Source: DASCQC01 sp036012865 (lineage in GTDB: Bacteria > Pseudomonadota > Gammaproteobacteria > Comchoanobacterales > Comchoanobacteraceae). Taken from it: a stretch of DNA of 64,000 bases. Shown in pieces: positions 1-9,600 of this stretch; positions within the stretch are counted from its first letter, which is position 1, and each line of letters opens with the position of its first letter. The stretch lies in assembly GCA_036012865.1 (NCBI GenBank), contig DASCQC010000017.1, forward strand, positions 1-64,000, written 5' to 3'. The notes beneath the pieces were generated by a model. The model did not search any database. It was given only the letters and a program-made list of their open reading frames with translations, and was not told the origin of the DNA. A program made the translations under genes and the position numbers.

Positions 1-273
1 TATCAGAAATTATTAACAAACCACTCCCAGCTCAAGGCCATGACCCTTGCTTCCTCCCAAAGGTTTAAAGCCGTTCTTCTTACAAGCCTTACCACAATAG
101 GGGGCCTCACACCTTTACTGTTTGAAACTTCTAGACAAGATCAAGTACTCATCCCCATAACCATTGTATTTAGTTTGATTTTTCCACTATCTGGGTTCTA
201 TTTATCCTGCCAGCATGGAATATTAAAGATGAGAATTAAACAATACATCCAGTCCTATATTTATCCTCAGTAA
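1..273 (+). CDS. RND multidrug efflux pump (AcrB/MexB type), C-terminal end, partial and probably frameshifted
   Basis: This is the 3' end of a gene that begins before the window. The visible protein carries the signature of the last membrane helices of hydrophobe/amphiphile RND exporters: RFKAVLLTSLTTIGGLTPLL, then an ETSRQ segment and LIPITIVFSLIF. RND pumps sit in the inner membrane and expel drugs or lipids using the proton gradient. After LIF (about position 183) the open frame runs into non-homologous residues and stops at 273. The +1-shifted frame continues with STIWVLFILPAW and stops at 237-239, which is what the family expects. The shift falls in a run of five T (179-183), so one T appears to be missing. 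Either the gene is damaged in its last helix or this is a sequencing error. Family assignment is firm; whether the protein is intact is not. Confidence 0.75.
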   Translation, partial: YQKLLTNHSQLKAMTLASSQRFKAVLLTSLTTIGGLTPLLFETSRQDQVLIPITIVFSLIFPLSGFYLSCQHGILKMRIKQYIQSYIYPQ

Positions 274-353
274 TGGTGACTTTATCGCCCGGTAAAATAC
301 TTACCATCAAAATTGACTTTAAAATGTGCCGTTGTTATAATTTTCATCCTATC

Positions 354-426
354 GGGTACTTAGCTCAGCTGGTAGAGCGTCGCCCTTACAAGGCGAATGT
401 CGGGGGTTCGAACCCCTCAGTACCCA
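354..426 (+). tRNA. tRNA-Val (anticodon TAC)
   Basis: A complete cloverleaf can be folded by eye. The 7-bp acceptor stem pairs GGGTACT with AGTACCC. The D arm is GCTC/GAGC, the anticodon stem TCGCC/GGCGA has loop CTTACAA, and the T arm is GGGGG TTCGAAC CCCTC-like. With T at position 33 the anticodon is TAC, which reads GTA-type valine codons. The discriminator base is A at 426. The next bases are TTT, so CCA is not encoded and must be added post-transcriptionally. Confidence 0.95.
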
Positions 427-456
427 TTTCCAGTCTTCATAACCTTTTCATTTCAT

Positions 457-500
457 AAAAAAATAGATGCGATTTCAAAATGAAAGGCACCTATCTTTTC
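457..500. terminator. Bidirectional rho-independent terminator between tRNA-Val and the outer-membrane protein gene
   Basis: Read on the minus strand, AGATAGGTGC pairs with GCATCTATTT (one or two G-U pairs) around an inner TTTCA/TGAAA hairpin, and the stem is followed by a run of T. On the plus strand the same stem is followed by a T-rich tract near 495-502. It therefore suits both converging units, the tRNA (+) and the barrel protein (-). Confidence 0.7.
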
Positions 501-524
501 TTTAAAAAAAACTATCTGATCTAC

Positions 525-1124
525 TTACAGCGTATAAACAACTTCCGCACCAAAACGATAGTACTTGAATGGGTTTAATGGCACATGTGGGTCTGCTTGT
601 GTTGATAAAACTATGCTAGAAGCTTTGCCCGCAATGCCAGACAGAATAACACTGAACTCATGAGTTAACCGCACTTCATAACCTAACCCATAATGAGGCT
701 TGGTATTCAAATGATTGATATTATCTCCCAAAAGAGCCATTTTATAAGTTGAAGCTCCTGCAATCCCAAAGATCCTATGATTGTAGTCCATGAAATATGA
801 AGGTTCAAAATTAACGATTACCGTGGTTTGATTACGCACCGTATAATTTCTGGCTTCAAAACTAATATTAGTATCGTCCACTGTACCAAGCAGAGCTCCT
901 CCGCTCAACGCAAAACCATATTTATCAGTAGCCTGGTAACGAATTCCTGCACTTAATTTTGGAGCCACACCTGAAAACGCATACTTACCGGAAGAAGTAC
1001 CGGTGGAAATTCTTTGATGGGCACCACCAACAGATAGAAAAAAACTAAGAGGATCATCATCTGCTATCGCTATGGATGTTGCAACAGTCATGCCGCAAAC
1101 TAAAAGATTCTTTATGTAACTCAC
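525..1124 (-). CDS. Outer-membrane beta-barrel (opacity/OmpA-barrel-like) protein
   Basis: A protein of about 199 residues with an N-terminal signal peptide (hydrophobic segment ending ATSIAIA, cleavage before DDDP). Alternating polar/hydrophobic strands follow, ending in YYRFGAEVVYTL, as in small 8-stranded outer-membrane barrels. It likely sits in the outer membrane, but no specific ligand or function can be read. I chose the GTG at 1122-1124 because an AAGGGAG ribosome site lies 9 bases before it. An upstream TTG at 1131-1133 would overlap that site. It is a single-gene unit with its own promoter (1152-1180) and a terminator at 457-500. The last residue is Leu rather than the usual Phe. 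Barrel class is fairly sure; family name is not. Confidence 0.7.
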   Translation of the reverse strand: MSYIKNLLVCGMTVATSIAIADDDPLSFFLSVGGAHQRISTGTSSGKYAFSGVAPKLSAGIRYQATDKYGFALSGGALLGTVDDTNISFEARNYTVRNQTTVIVNFEPSYFMDYNHRIFGIAGASTYKMALLGDNINHLNTKPHYGLGYEVRLTHEFSVILSGIAGKASSIVLSTQADPHVPLNPFKYYRFGAEVVYTL

Positions 1125-1151
1125 AATTATCAACTCCCTTTAACTCAGTTA

Positions 1152-1180
1152 ATTGTAAGCTCGACTTATCCGCATATCAA
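1152..1180 (-). promoter_or_regulatory. Sigma-70-type promoter of the outer-membrane protein gene
   Basis: On the minus strand TTGATA (1175-1180) and TACAAT (1152-1157) are separated by exactly 17 bases, 28 bases ahead of the chosen GTG start. It lies back to back with a plus-strand promoter at 1188-1216. Confidence 0.55.
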
Positions 1181-1187
1181 GAAGGAG

Positions 1188-1216
1188 TTGACATTTCTTT
1201 TACAACTAGTTACTTT
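1188..1216 (+). promoter_or_regulatory. Possible sigma-70 promoter of the zinc-finger gene
   Basis: A perfect -35 TTGACA (1188-1193) is followed after 17 bases by TACTTT (1211-1216), a weak -10. The ATG of the zinc-finger gene is 26 bases further on. Confidence 0.4.
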
Positions 1217-1242
1217 TTATTAACCCTAGCGTTGTAGATTCC

Positions 1243-1431
1243 ATGGCATTATCCTCACACAACAAGACACTTACGATCATTGATAAAAAGGACCTACCCG
1301 TCAGCTGCCCTCAAGCAGGGGCCCCTTTATGGAAGGCTCACCCTAAAGTATTTATTCCATTGCATGAAACACCCTCGTATCAATGCCCGTACTGCGGAAC
1401 CTTGTTCGTACTCAAAAAAGAAAAGCAATAA
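1243..1431 (+). CDS. Small zf-CHCC zinc-finger protein (NDUFS6-like)
   Basis: A 62-residue protein with Cys22, His33 (His41 is an alternative), Cys48 and Cys51 in the spacing of the zf-CHCC family: SCPQAGAPLWKAHP and later QCPYCG. Such proteins are common single-copy genes in proteobacteria and are related to the zinc-binding NDUFS6 subunit of mitochondrial complex I. Their bacterial role is not established. Length and motif are complete for the family. It has its own upstream promoter candidate and lies just ahead of the MFS operon promoter, so it is probably transcribed separately. Confidence 0.8.
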   Translation: MALSSHNKTLTIIDKKDLPVSCPQAGAPLWKAHPKVFIPLHETPSYQCPYCGTLFVLKKEKQ

Positions 1432-1488
1432 AACAATGTTTTTCAATCTACTAAAGATATAAATATTAAAGATAACAGCGTTCATTGC

Positions 1489-1517
1489 TTGCAAACTCAT
1501 ACCAAAGAGCCTATACT
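1489..1517 (+). promoter_or_regulatory. Sigma-70 promoter of the MFS-MFS-nadK-recN operon
   Basis: TTGCAA (1489-1494), a 17-base spacer and TATACT (1512-1517) precede the first ATG at 1550 by about 32 bases. This is the only good promoter seen before a run of four overlapping genes. Confidence 0.6.
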
Positions 1518-1549
1518 CTGGTCTGGTGTAACCAAAGAATACTGCTGCT

Positions 1550-2857
1550 ATGCTAACAAACATAACCGATAGACAACTGACCCTTTCAAAAATAATTGTT
1601 CTACCCTTTATCATCGTCAGCTTATCTTCTTGCTTTTATGTCTATGAATTCTTTTTACGAGTCATGCCTAGCGTTATCACCGATGAACTCATGACTGAAT
1701 TTCAAGTTTCTGCAGGATTAATGAGCGTCATGACTGCCTCTTTTTTATATGCTTATGCCATCATGCAGCTCCCATCAGGCATACTTTGTGACCGATTTGG
1801 TCCGAGAAAGGTTCTCACTTGTGCCGTGCTCATTTGTGCCATCTCAACCCTCGTTTTTCAAACCACCACTAACTTTTATTTTGCTATCTTATCTCGTTTA
1901 GCTATTGGGGCATCAGCTGCCTGTGCATTTATTGCTCCTTTAACCCTAACGGCACACTGGTTCTCTCCCAAAAGGTTTGCCCTTGTTGCTGGGCTGGTTC
2001 AATTAATGGGCTGCATCGGCGCCATGGTAGGGGGGGAACCCATCGCCATGCTAACCCAGTCTCTTGGGTGGAGAGCAACCCTGTTCTACGCTGCCTTAGT
2101 CGGCTTTTTCCTCTCAATCATCATGTGGCTTGTTATTCGCGATTCCCCTAGCCACATTAAACACGACTCCAACCATCATGTTGAAATTAACAGTGAATGG
2201 CAACGATTAAAAACCGTCCTTAAAACCCGCCAAATTTGGTACATAGGGTTTTTCGCATTTTCTTGCTGGGCCCCCATCGGCGCCTTAGCTGAGCTTTGGG
2301 GCGTTAGCTACCTGACTCAACTGGAAACCATTTCCATCTCCCATGCCGCAGGTAAAATCGCTATTATGTGGATAGCCATTGCCATAGGCAGTCCTCTTAT
2401 CGGCTGGTGGTCCAATTATATTCACTCTAGAAAAATACCTCTGATCTCTTGTGCCCTGCTAGCCATGACCAGCTCAACCCTCTTAATCTATGGTCACATA
2501 TCCAACCCCATACTGATCAACACCCTCCTCTTTCTCCTAGGCTTTTCAGCATCTTCTCAACCCATCACCTTTGCACTCATCTCAGATATTATGCCTAAAA
2601 ACGTTGTGGCTACTGCCGTTGGTTTTAATAATATGTGCTGTGTAGCAGGCGCCTGTATTTGCCAACCCCTGATAGGCTTTTTACTCGACTTATCTAAAAA
2701 AATCTACCCAACAACCCTCAGCACTCATTACCATTTAATTCATTTTAAATTTGCGTTTATCATTATCCCCTTCGTTGCCTTTCTAGGACTGATGATCAGT
2801 TTTCAACGCATCAAAGAAACACACTGCAAATACGAACCTAGCCATGCTTCATCCTAA
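1550..2857 (+). CDS. Major facilitator superfamily transporter (first of a tandem pair)
   Basis: A 435-residue protein with about 12 hydrophobic segments, the usual MFS length. The loop between helices 2 and 3 carries CDRFGPRKVL, a good match to the MFS signature G-x-x-D-R-x-G-x-R. The N-terminal YEFFLRVMPS is shared with the next gene, so the two are paralogues. MFS proteins move small solutes across the inner membrane by symport, antiport or uniport. Anion-cation symporter-like subfamilies look closest, but the substrate cannot be read. The stop overlaps the start of the second transporter by 14 bases, indicating translational coupling. Family certain, substrate unknown. Confidence 0.85.
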   Translation: MLTNITDRQLTLSKIIVLPFIIVSLSSCFYVYEFFLRVMPSVITDELMTEFQVSAGLMSVMTASFLYAYAIMQLPSGILCDRFGPRKVLTCAVLICAISTLVFQTTTNFYFAILSRLAIGASAACAFIAPLTLTAHWFSPKRFALVAGLVQLMGCIGAMVGGEPIAMLTQSLGWRATLFYAALVGFFLSIIMWLVIRDSPSHIKHDSNHHVEINSEWQRLKTVLKTRQIWYIGFFAFSCWAPIGALAELWGVSYLTQLETISISHAAGKIAIMWIAIAIGSPLIGWWSNYIHSRKIPLISCALLAMTSSTLLIYGHISNPILINTLLFLLGFSASSQPITFALISDIMPKNVVATAVGFNNMCCVAGACICQPLIGFLLDLSKKIYPTTLSTHYHLIHFKFAFIIIPFVAFLGLMISFQRIKETHCKYEPSHASS

Positions 2858-4127
2858 TGCTGCAAACCGTACAGCATTCCTTGTTGTACTCACCGGTTCG
2901 ACATTATACCTCTATGAGTTCTTTATCCGAGTCATGCCAAGTGCACTCACCCAAGAACTCATGCAAACACTTTCATTAGACGCCTTATCGTTCAGCGTAT
3001 TTACCAGCCTTTTCTACTTAAGCTATAGCGCAATGCAAATACCCGCTGGACTCCTCGCTGACAAATTTGGCCCAAGGTGCTTACTCCTGGTGGGTATATC
3101 CTTTTGCTCCTTGTCACTCTTTACCTTTGCTCTTTTGGATAATTTCAATGTTTTGGCATTCTCTCGACTACTTTCTGGCCTAGCAGGCTCCTTTGCTTAC
3201 ATCTGTCCTTTAATGCTGGCTAATTTATGGCTCCCTCATCGTTATTTTGCAACTGCCACAGGATCCATCCAAATTCTTGGCTGCATGGGAGGCATATTGG
3301 GAGGAGCTCCTGTTGCCATTGCATCCAACTTAATTGGTTGGAAAACAGCGTTATTGATTGCTGGAGTAATGGGGATTGTATTCTTTATCGCCATTTACCT
3401 TTTCGTTGAAGATGCTCCAGATCATATACCCATCGAAGAAATTAACCACGACCTGTCAATTTGGCAACGCTTAATCAAAGTAACATCCTATCCTCAAACA
3501 TGGTTCATTGCTTGCTTGGGGTTTGCCTGCTGGACACCCATGGCTATCTTTACTGAAAACTGGGGACCTGCGTCTTTACAAAAACTTTGGGACATTAACA
3601 ATGCTCAAGCCACCACCTACATGATCACTGTTTGGGTAGGCGCTGCCATCGGGGGCCCTTTTTGGGGGCAAGTATCTGAAGCATTACAAGCCAGAAAAAC
3701 ACCTATAATACTGGGGTATATGCTTCTCATTCTAACCACAACCCTACTCATTACTTGGCACCCCAGCTCCGAATGGGCCAAACAACTCATGATGTTTTCT
3801 CTTGGTTTTGGCTGTGCATGCCAATGTGTCACTTTCGGCCTGATCACTGACATTCATGATGATGATGTTACAGGAACAGCCATTGGCTTTAATAATACGG
3901 CCGTCATTGCTCCTGGCGCACTCCTTGTCCCCCTAGTAGGCGCGCTCATCAATATGCACCACGGAGGAACAGGTCATGTACATCCGCTATCTTCCTACAC
4001 CAGCCTTGATTTTAGCTACGGGCTGTTAGCTATTCCTGTTATTCTAATAATGGCCCTCTTCATTACCCTGTTTTTCATCCAAGAAACCCACTGTAAACGC
4101 CTTGAAGAATCTCATGAAAAAAATTAA
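2844..4127 (+). CDS. Major facilitator superfamily transporter (second of a tandem pair)
   Basis: A 427-residue, 12-helix protein clearly homologous to the preceding transporter along its length: YEFFIRVMPSALTQELMQ near the start, then ADKFGPRCLL in the 2-3 loop and RLLSGLAGSFAYICPLML. The basic signature loop is weaker (KFGPRC instead of RFGPRK). The start overlaps the upstream gene by 14 bases and the end overlaps nadK by 14. The pair probably arose by tandem duplication and then diverged, so they may transport related solutes or work together. Substrate unknown. Confidence 0.85.
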   Translation: MLHPNAANRTAFLVVLTGSTLYLYEFFIRVMPSALTQELMQTLSLDALSFSVFTSLFYLSYSAMQIPAGLLADKFGPRCLLLVGISFCSLSLFTFALLDNFNVLAFSRLLSGLAGSFAYICPLMLANLWLPHRYFATATGSIQILGCMGGILGGAPVAIASNLIGWKTALLIAGVMGIVFFIAIYLFVEDAPDHIPIEEINHDLSIWQRLIKVTSYPQTWFIACLGFACWTPMAIFTENWGPASLQKLWDINNAQATTYMITVWVGAAIGGPFWGQVSEALQARKTPIILGYMLLILTTTLLITWHPSSEWAKQLMMFSLGFGCACQCVTFGLITDIHDDDVTGTAIGFNNTAVIAPGALLVPLVGALINMHHGGTGHVHPLSSYTSLDFSYGLLAIPVILIMALFITLFFIQETHCKRLEESHEKN

Positions 4128-4962
4128 ATCTCTCTGTATTTTTTCAAGGTTTACTCGCCAATCTATTCAATCCATCGTGAAAACAATCCTAACAACCTGT
4201 CAAAAACATTCGATTAACCTGTTCATTGAAGAGCAAACATCTTCTTTAGTCTCAACCAACCTACCCATTTATAACCCTAGCCACTCAAAGCCTGATTGCT
4301 TTCTTGTCATCGGTGGTGATGGTTCTATGCTTCAAGCCGCAAGCATAGCAGTTCATCAAGAAACGCCTCTTCTAGGCATTAATACTGGCAAACTTGGGTT
4401 TCTAGTTGACATTAACCCTGAAGAAGTCTCTCTTGTTTTAACCCGTCTTTTTCAAAACGAATACAACATAGAATCCCGGCCCTGCCTTCAATGGGAAACG
4501 AGCCAATCAAAGGGCATTGCCATCAATGAAGTGGTGATAAAATCAACAGAAATAGTCAGCATGGCTAACTTTGAATTGATCATCAACACATCCCCCATTT
4601 ACCAACAGCAATCAGACGGGTTGATTATTTCTACCCCCACCGGCTCAACGGCCTACTCTCTTTCAGCAGGCGGCCCTATTTTAGTGCCCTATCTTCCCGT
4701 TATTGTTTTAACCCCTATTTGTGCTCATAAATTAAACACACGCCCCTTAGTTATATCCAATCAAGACAATATTATTATCAAACCCACCAAGTCTGATCTT
4801 GTGTTTTGTAATGATGGCTCAGAAACCAAGACAATCGCCCTCGATGATCAATTAATGATCTCAAAAAACCCCCTTCCACTAAAACTTATTCACCCTCACA
4901 ACTATGATTACTACACTTCTTTAAAATTAAAATTAGGTTGGGAAAAGAGCCATGCTAACTGA
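4114..4962 (+). CDS. nadK: NAD kinase
   Basis: Phosphorylates NAD to NADP in the cytosol using ATP or polyphosphate. The 282-residue protein has the nucleotide motif VIGGDGSML (GGDG about residues 67-70), NTGKLGFLVDI, and the glycine-rich STPTGSTAYSLSAGGP segment, all diagnostic of NadK. I chose the ATG at 4114. A TTG at 4102 in the same frame lacks a ribosome site. The gene overlaps the preceding transporter by 14 bases and recN by 11. nadK-recN adjacency is common in gammaproteobacteria. Length and motifs are normal. Confidence 0.95.
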   Translation: MKKIKSLCIFSRFTRQSIQSIVKTILTTCQKHSINLFIEEQTSSLVSTNLPIYNPSHSKPDCFLVIGGDGSMLQAASIAVHQETPLLGINTGKLGFLVDINPEEVSLVLTRLFQNEYNIESRPCLQWETSQSKGIAINEVVIKSTEIVSMANFELIINTSPIYQQQSDGLIISTPTGSTAYSLSAGGPILVPYLPVIVLTPICAHKLNTRPLVISNQDNIIIKPTKSDLVFCNDGSETKTIALDDQLMISKNPLPLKLIHPHNYDYYTSLKLKLGWEKSHAN

Positions 4963-6616
4963 TATTAATATCAAACACTTTGGTCTTTTTGATGCCCTGG
5001 ATCTCCCCATAGAATCTGGGTTATGTATTCTTACGGGAGCTTCGGGCTCTGGGAAATCAATTCTGATTGAAGCCATTGCTTTTGCACTAGGCCACCATTC
5101 AGGAAAAAATTACCTCCAAGAAAAACCCATGGAAGTTAGCCTCTCTTTTAACCTAGACCCAGGAGAAGAGCTGCTAGGCTGGTTTGAAAGCAATGGCCTC
5201 GAATGGGACTCTCAATGCATTATCAGAAGAGTTCTTTCTCCGGGTAAAAACCCCAAATCATTTGTTAATGACTCTTTAATAACTACCCAAAACATCAAGA
5301 AACTCTCGCCTTTTCTCATCGGACTACACGGCCAGCATTCCAACCTGCAACTTCTAAAAACCTCCTACCAACACCAATGTTTGGATAACTATGGAGAAAC
5401 TTCTCAACTGGCTTTAGACGTTAAACAATCTTATGAAACCCTAATGCAGCTGATCAAAGAAAAAGAAACTTGGGACATTGACAGCCAATCAAGACTAGAG
5501 CAATTGGATTGGACACAGTATCAAATCAATGAACTTTCATCCCTTAACCCACTTCCCAATGAAGTCGAAGAACTTGAGCTAAAACGTCAACGGTTATCAC
5601 AGCTGGAACAATGTTCAACCCTCTGCCAAGATATCTTAACTCAACTTGACCCCATTCTTGCAAAACCTAAACACCCAGCTGTTAACGAACTGTTAACCAG
5701 TTTCCCAGAACTTGATAACATTCATAGACTGATTGAATCCATCGAACTGCAAGCCCAAGAAAGTCAACATGAACTCAATAGGATACTGCCAACGTTATGT
5801 GAAGACCTTTACCAAACTGAAACCATCGATAAACGCCTTAGTGAACTCTATGACATGGCACGCAAACATCGTTGCCAACCACATGAACTATCCTTCGTTC
5901 TAGACAAGCTTGTTCTAAAAAACCAAGCGATCTCAGATGAGCAACAGCAAAATAACTATCCAGAAAAGATCAGTCAAGCTGAACATAACTACCATCAACT
6001 TAGCCAAGTCCTTTCCAAAAAAAGACAACTAGCGGCTAAAAAACTTATTTTAGAAACAACACAATCTCTCAGTAAAATTGGTTTTGCTAAAGGCACGTTT
6101 GAAGTTCACTTTCAAACCCATGAACAACCGCACCCACACGGCCATGAATCCGCTGCTTTCTGGATTCAAACCAACCCCGGACACCCCTTAGCACCGATTC
6201 AATCTATTTCCGGTGGAGAAATGTCAAGGCTGCACTTACTGCTGCAATCTATCTTGCCTGTCAGCCAACCGAAATGCTTAATCTTTGACGAAGTTGATGT
6301 GGGTATCAGTGGAGCGATTGCTGCCGTTATTGGTGAACTTTTGTATACCCTAGCCCATCATTATCAAGCTTTATGCATCACCCACTTGCCGCAAGTAGCC
6401 TGTCAGGGTACCCAACACCTTCAAATCACTAAAAAACAAGCAAGCAAATCCACAACACTTCACATTACTCATTTAAATAAAGAAGAAAGAATTCACTCGA
6501 TTGCCAGCTTACTCAGCGGTCACACCGTAACAGAAGCAACCTTAACTCAAGCCAAACACCTACTGGAAAATCAATTAAAACTTAATACCCAGGAGGTTGC
6601 GGCGGATGCTTCATAA
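4952..6616 (+). CDS. recN: DNA repair ATPase RecN
   Basis: An SMC-like ATPase acting on DNA double-strand breaks before RecA recombination. It has a Walker A GASGSGKS at residues 29-36, a long Gln/Glu-rich coiled-coil middle (about residues 150-380), then the ABC signature SGGEMSRLHL, Walker B IFDEVDVGISG and the His switch region ITHLPQVAC. At 554 residues it has the usual length (about 553 in E. coli). It overlaps nadK by 11 bases. The last 35 bases are convergent with the 3' end of the PurL-like gene, so the two messages are complementary at their ends. Confidence 0.95.
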   Translation: MLTDINIKHFGLFDALDLPIESGLCILTGASGSGKSILIEAIAFALGHHSGKNYLQEKPMEVSLSFNLDPGEELLGWFESNGLEWDSQCIIRRVLSPGKNPKSFVNDSLITTQNIKKLSPFLIGLHGQHSNLQLLKTSYQHQCLDNYGETSQLALDVKQSYETLMQLIKEKETWDIDSQSRLEQLDWTQYQINELSSLNPLPNEVEELELKRQRLSQLEQCSTLCQDILTQLDPILAKPKHPAVNELLTSFPELDNIHRLIESIELQAQESQHELNRILPTLCEDLYQTETIDKRLSELYDMARKHRCQPHELSFVLDKLVLKNQAISDEQQQNNYPEKISQAEHNYHQLSQVLSKKRQLAAKKLILETTQSLSKIGFAKGTFEVHFQTHEQPHPHGHESAAFWIQTNPGHPLAPIQSISGGEMSRLHLLLQSILPVSQPKCLIFDEVDVGISGAIAAVIGELLYTLAHHYQALCITHLPQVACQGTQHLQITKKQASKSTTLHITHLNKEERIHSIASLLSGHTVTEATLTQAKHLLENQLKLNTQEVAADAS

Positions 6617-9600
6617 CAAAGTCATAAGCATTATCAAATAAGGCAAACCATGGGCTATACTCTTGCCACTTTGGGGGCGCCCAACTGAATTGCCGGGTTA
6701 AAAAAGCTCTCTCAGGATGCCCCATGGATAGCAATACTCTGCCATTATTAGACATCATCGATGCAATCTGATAGTCACTTCCTGTTGGGTTGTCTGGGTA
6801 TGAAGTCGCATAACCTCCCGCCTTGTTAACAAATCTCATCGCGGCATTATCCAAAGTCAACCCCTTGGTACTGGCATCTCGATTGTAAGTGATCCTTCCA
6901 TAACTACAGGCTATCGGTAACGCGATAATCTGATCATTCATTCCTGCCAACCACGGTGAACCACCACTTTCTACACGAACACAAGCTAGCCTAGATTCAA
7001 AATGATCACTCCTATTGATAGAATAGCTAGGCCATAAGGTATCACCCACTAAAGCCTGATGAAGCAACATTACCATCTGCGCACCATTACCGACCCCTAA
7101 CACCAACGTATCTTCTCGTTTAAAAAATTGCACAAACTGCTCTCTAATTTTGGGCAACATTAAAATTTTTGTTGCCCACATCGACCCAGGCTTCAAGGCG
7201 TCACCATAGCTAGAACCGCCAGCTACAGCCAACAAGGAATACTCATTGATATGAACCCTTCCTGTTATCACATCATCCATGCTCACATCAACAGCAACAA
7301 AACCAGCATGAATGAACGCTTCTGCCAACTCAAAAAAACCAACGCCTCCCCGCTCTCTTAAAATCATAGCCTTGGGGGCATCTGGTTGTATAGCCCTTCT
7401 TGATAGCTTTCTGTAGTGCTTGGTTTGCAAGGCTAAACCGTGCTTAGGCCAGCTCATTAAATTGATTTTTTCCTCTTGGCTCAAAATATCACCATCTTGT
7501 GCTTTCTGTAATAAATAAGAGGGGGTATGCCAACTTGAATAAAGATCTTGTATTGACCAACTTAAATGCCTTCCCTCCATATTCAGTGAAAAAGTGCTGT
7601 CATCCATATAGTTTTCTTTGCGATGGATAGACGCTATTTTAATGACATTTTTAACCAGTTGATTCTTTTTGAATACCTTGAGTGCTGCCTGATCATCATT
7701 CACTTGTATGACCACACCCGTTCCCTCGGAGAATAAATAATCTTTAGAGAGCTCCTTAGGCCATTCTACCTCAATACAATCAAAAGAATCTGCACCCATT
7801 GAAGCCATAAACATTTCGATCAATGTCACCAAAACCCCCCCACTAGAAACATCGTGAAAAGCAGCGCAGTTTTTTTCACGGTGCAAAGTTTGCACAGTAC
7901 TGATAAGTGATTTCATTTCCTTAGCCGTCGGTACGCCTGGTTTTTTTGCCCCTGCTCGCTGATGAATCTCAGCAAAAGCAGACCCTGCAAACCCATCGAC
8001 TGAGTTTAAATTAACCCAATAAAGGTTTTGAGTACCGGAAGCATTGAACATGGGAGTTACCCTGTCATTAACATTCGTTAGCGCTGTTCTTGCTTCAACA
8101 AGAATGGCTGGCACTTCAACTTCTTTAATCGACGATTGACTGGCTAATTGGCAATCCACATTGACAACCTTCATAGCAAGCTCTTTCGCATATTGTCTAA
8201 CATGCTTGATAACTGCTTTTGACTTCTTGCTATTAACTTTTTCCCCTCGAATTAATAAGGATACCGCCAACTCAACTTTACCTCCCTTCCAGGGCACCCC
8301 TAGTAAGTTAGTAATGGCCTCATTGATCGCTAAAAATGTGCCTGTTTTCTCATCCAACGATGCGAGCAGAGGACATTCTCCCAAAGCCGTGGCAACGCCT
8401 TGATAGTGGTCAAAACCTGATAACATAACAGAACAATCTGATACAGCTAGCTGATTGGGTCCAACTAAAGCATCTTGTGCAACCAACCCGCCAACACTAC
8501 TATCAACCCTATGGATAACATAAGCTTTATTCCCCACATTAGGGTGCTGTAAAAGCTCAGCAACAACCTGCTTAAAACCATCATCCAACGACCATTGCAA
8601 GGCCTTATCTTTAGGCAATACCCTAGCATCCTTATAAGGGCTGATAGAATACGACCCTGCATTGTCATAGTCTTTAATATCAAATTGAGCGACCGGTCTC
8701 TTTGATTTTTCATCATCAACAACCAAACAATTATCCGCGGTTAAATCACCCACCACTTGATAGGGACAACTTTCTCGATCAGCAATGTTTTTAAATTCAT
8801 GAAAGTAACTAGGGTTAACAACTAATAAATATCGGTCACTAATTTCATGGGTTAACAGTTCACATAAATTAATGCCTGGGTGAATGGCTGGAATAGCCCG
8901 AAGTTGAATCATGGCCCCTAGTTTTTTATCTTTCAGGTAATTCATCATTGCCGTGGTTAGACCATGACCTTGAGTTTTTATGATATCTGCAATAGGGTTC
9001 AGATCCTGTCTCTCAGCACACCTGTTAAGTAAGGCCTGACAACGCCTTTGAAGCTCTGCATTCGTGGTGGGTAAAAATGATTGATATCTAGATTTGTTAT
9101 CAGGAAAAGCATCCTCTAAATGCTCCAAAGGGATTCTTGCCATCGTAGCACTTCCGATAAGAACAAGTTTAAACCCCACATCAACTTTCGGGTTGTCTTC
9201 TGCAGAAACAAGACGCTTGGCTCCACCCCCAAGACTAATAATAGGCAAACCAAAAGCAATTTTTAAAAAAGGATTATCCATGATTCTAAGACTCCCTCCG
9301 ACAATGGGGACGCCCAATTGTGAAAAATAGGACGACATCGCAGAAACACTTTTAATAACTTTCAAAAAGCCAGGATCCTCTTTTCCAAAAGAGGCTGTTT
9401 CCCAGGTTCTTTCATAACCAGGAACTCTATAATTTCTAGTAAAGACGGACAGGTTAACATAAGAGGGTCGAACGCCTAAATACGATGAAAAAATATGTTC
9501 TGAAAAAGACCTTGCAGCTTCTCTGCCAGCAAAATAGTCCGAGTATAAAAACTTTTCAGAATACGTTCCTCTCGACATAACCCATGAGGCTTTAGCATGC

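Noticed and set aside
273..458. 61-codon plus-strand open frame near the tRNA
   Set aside because: It runs straight through tRNA-Val (354-426) and has no ribosome site or family resemblance.
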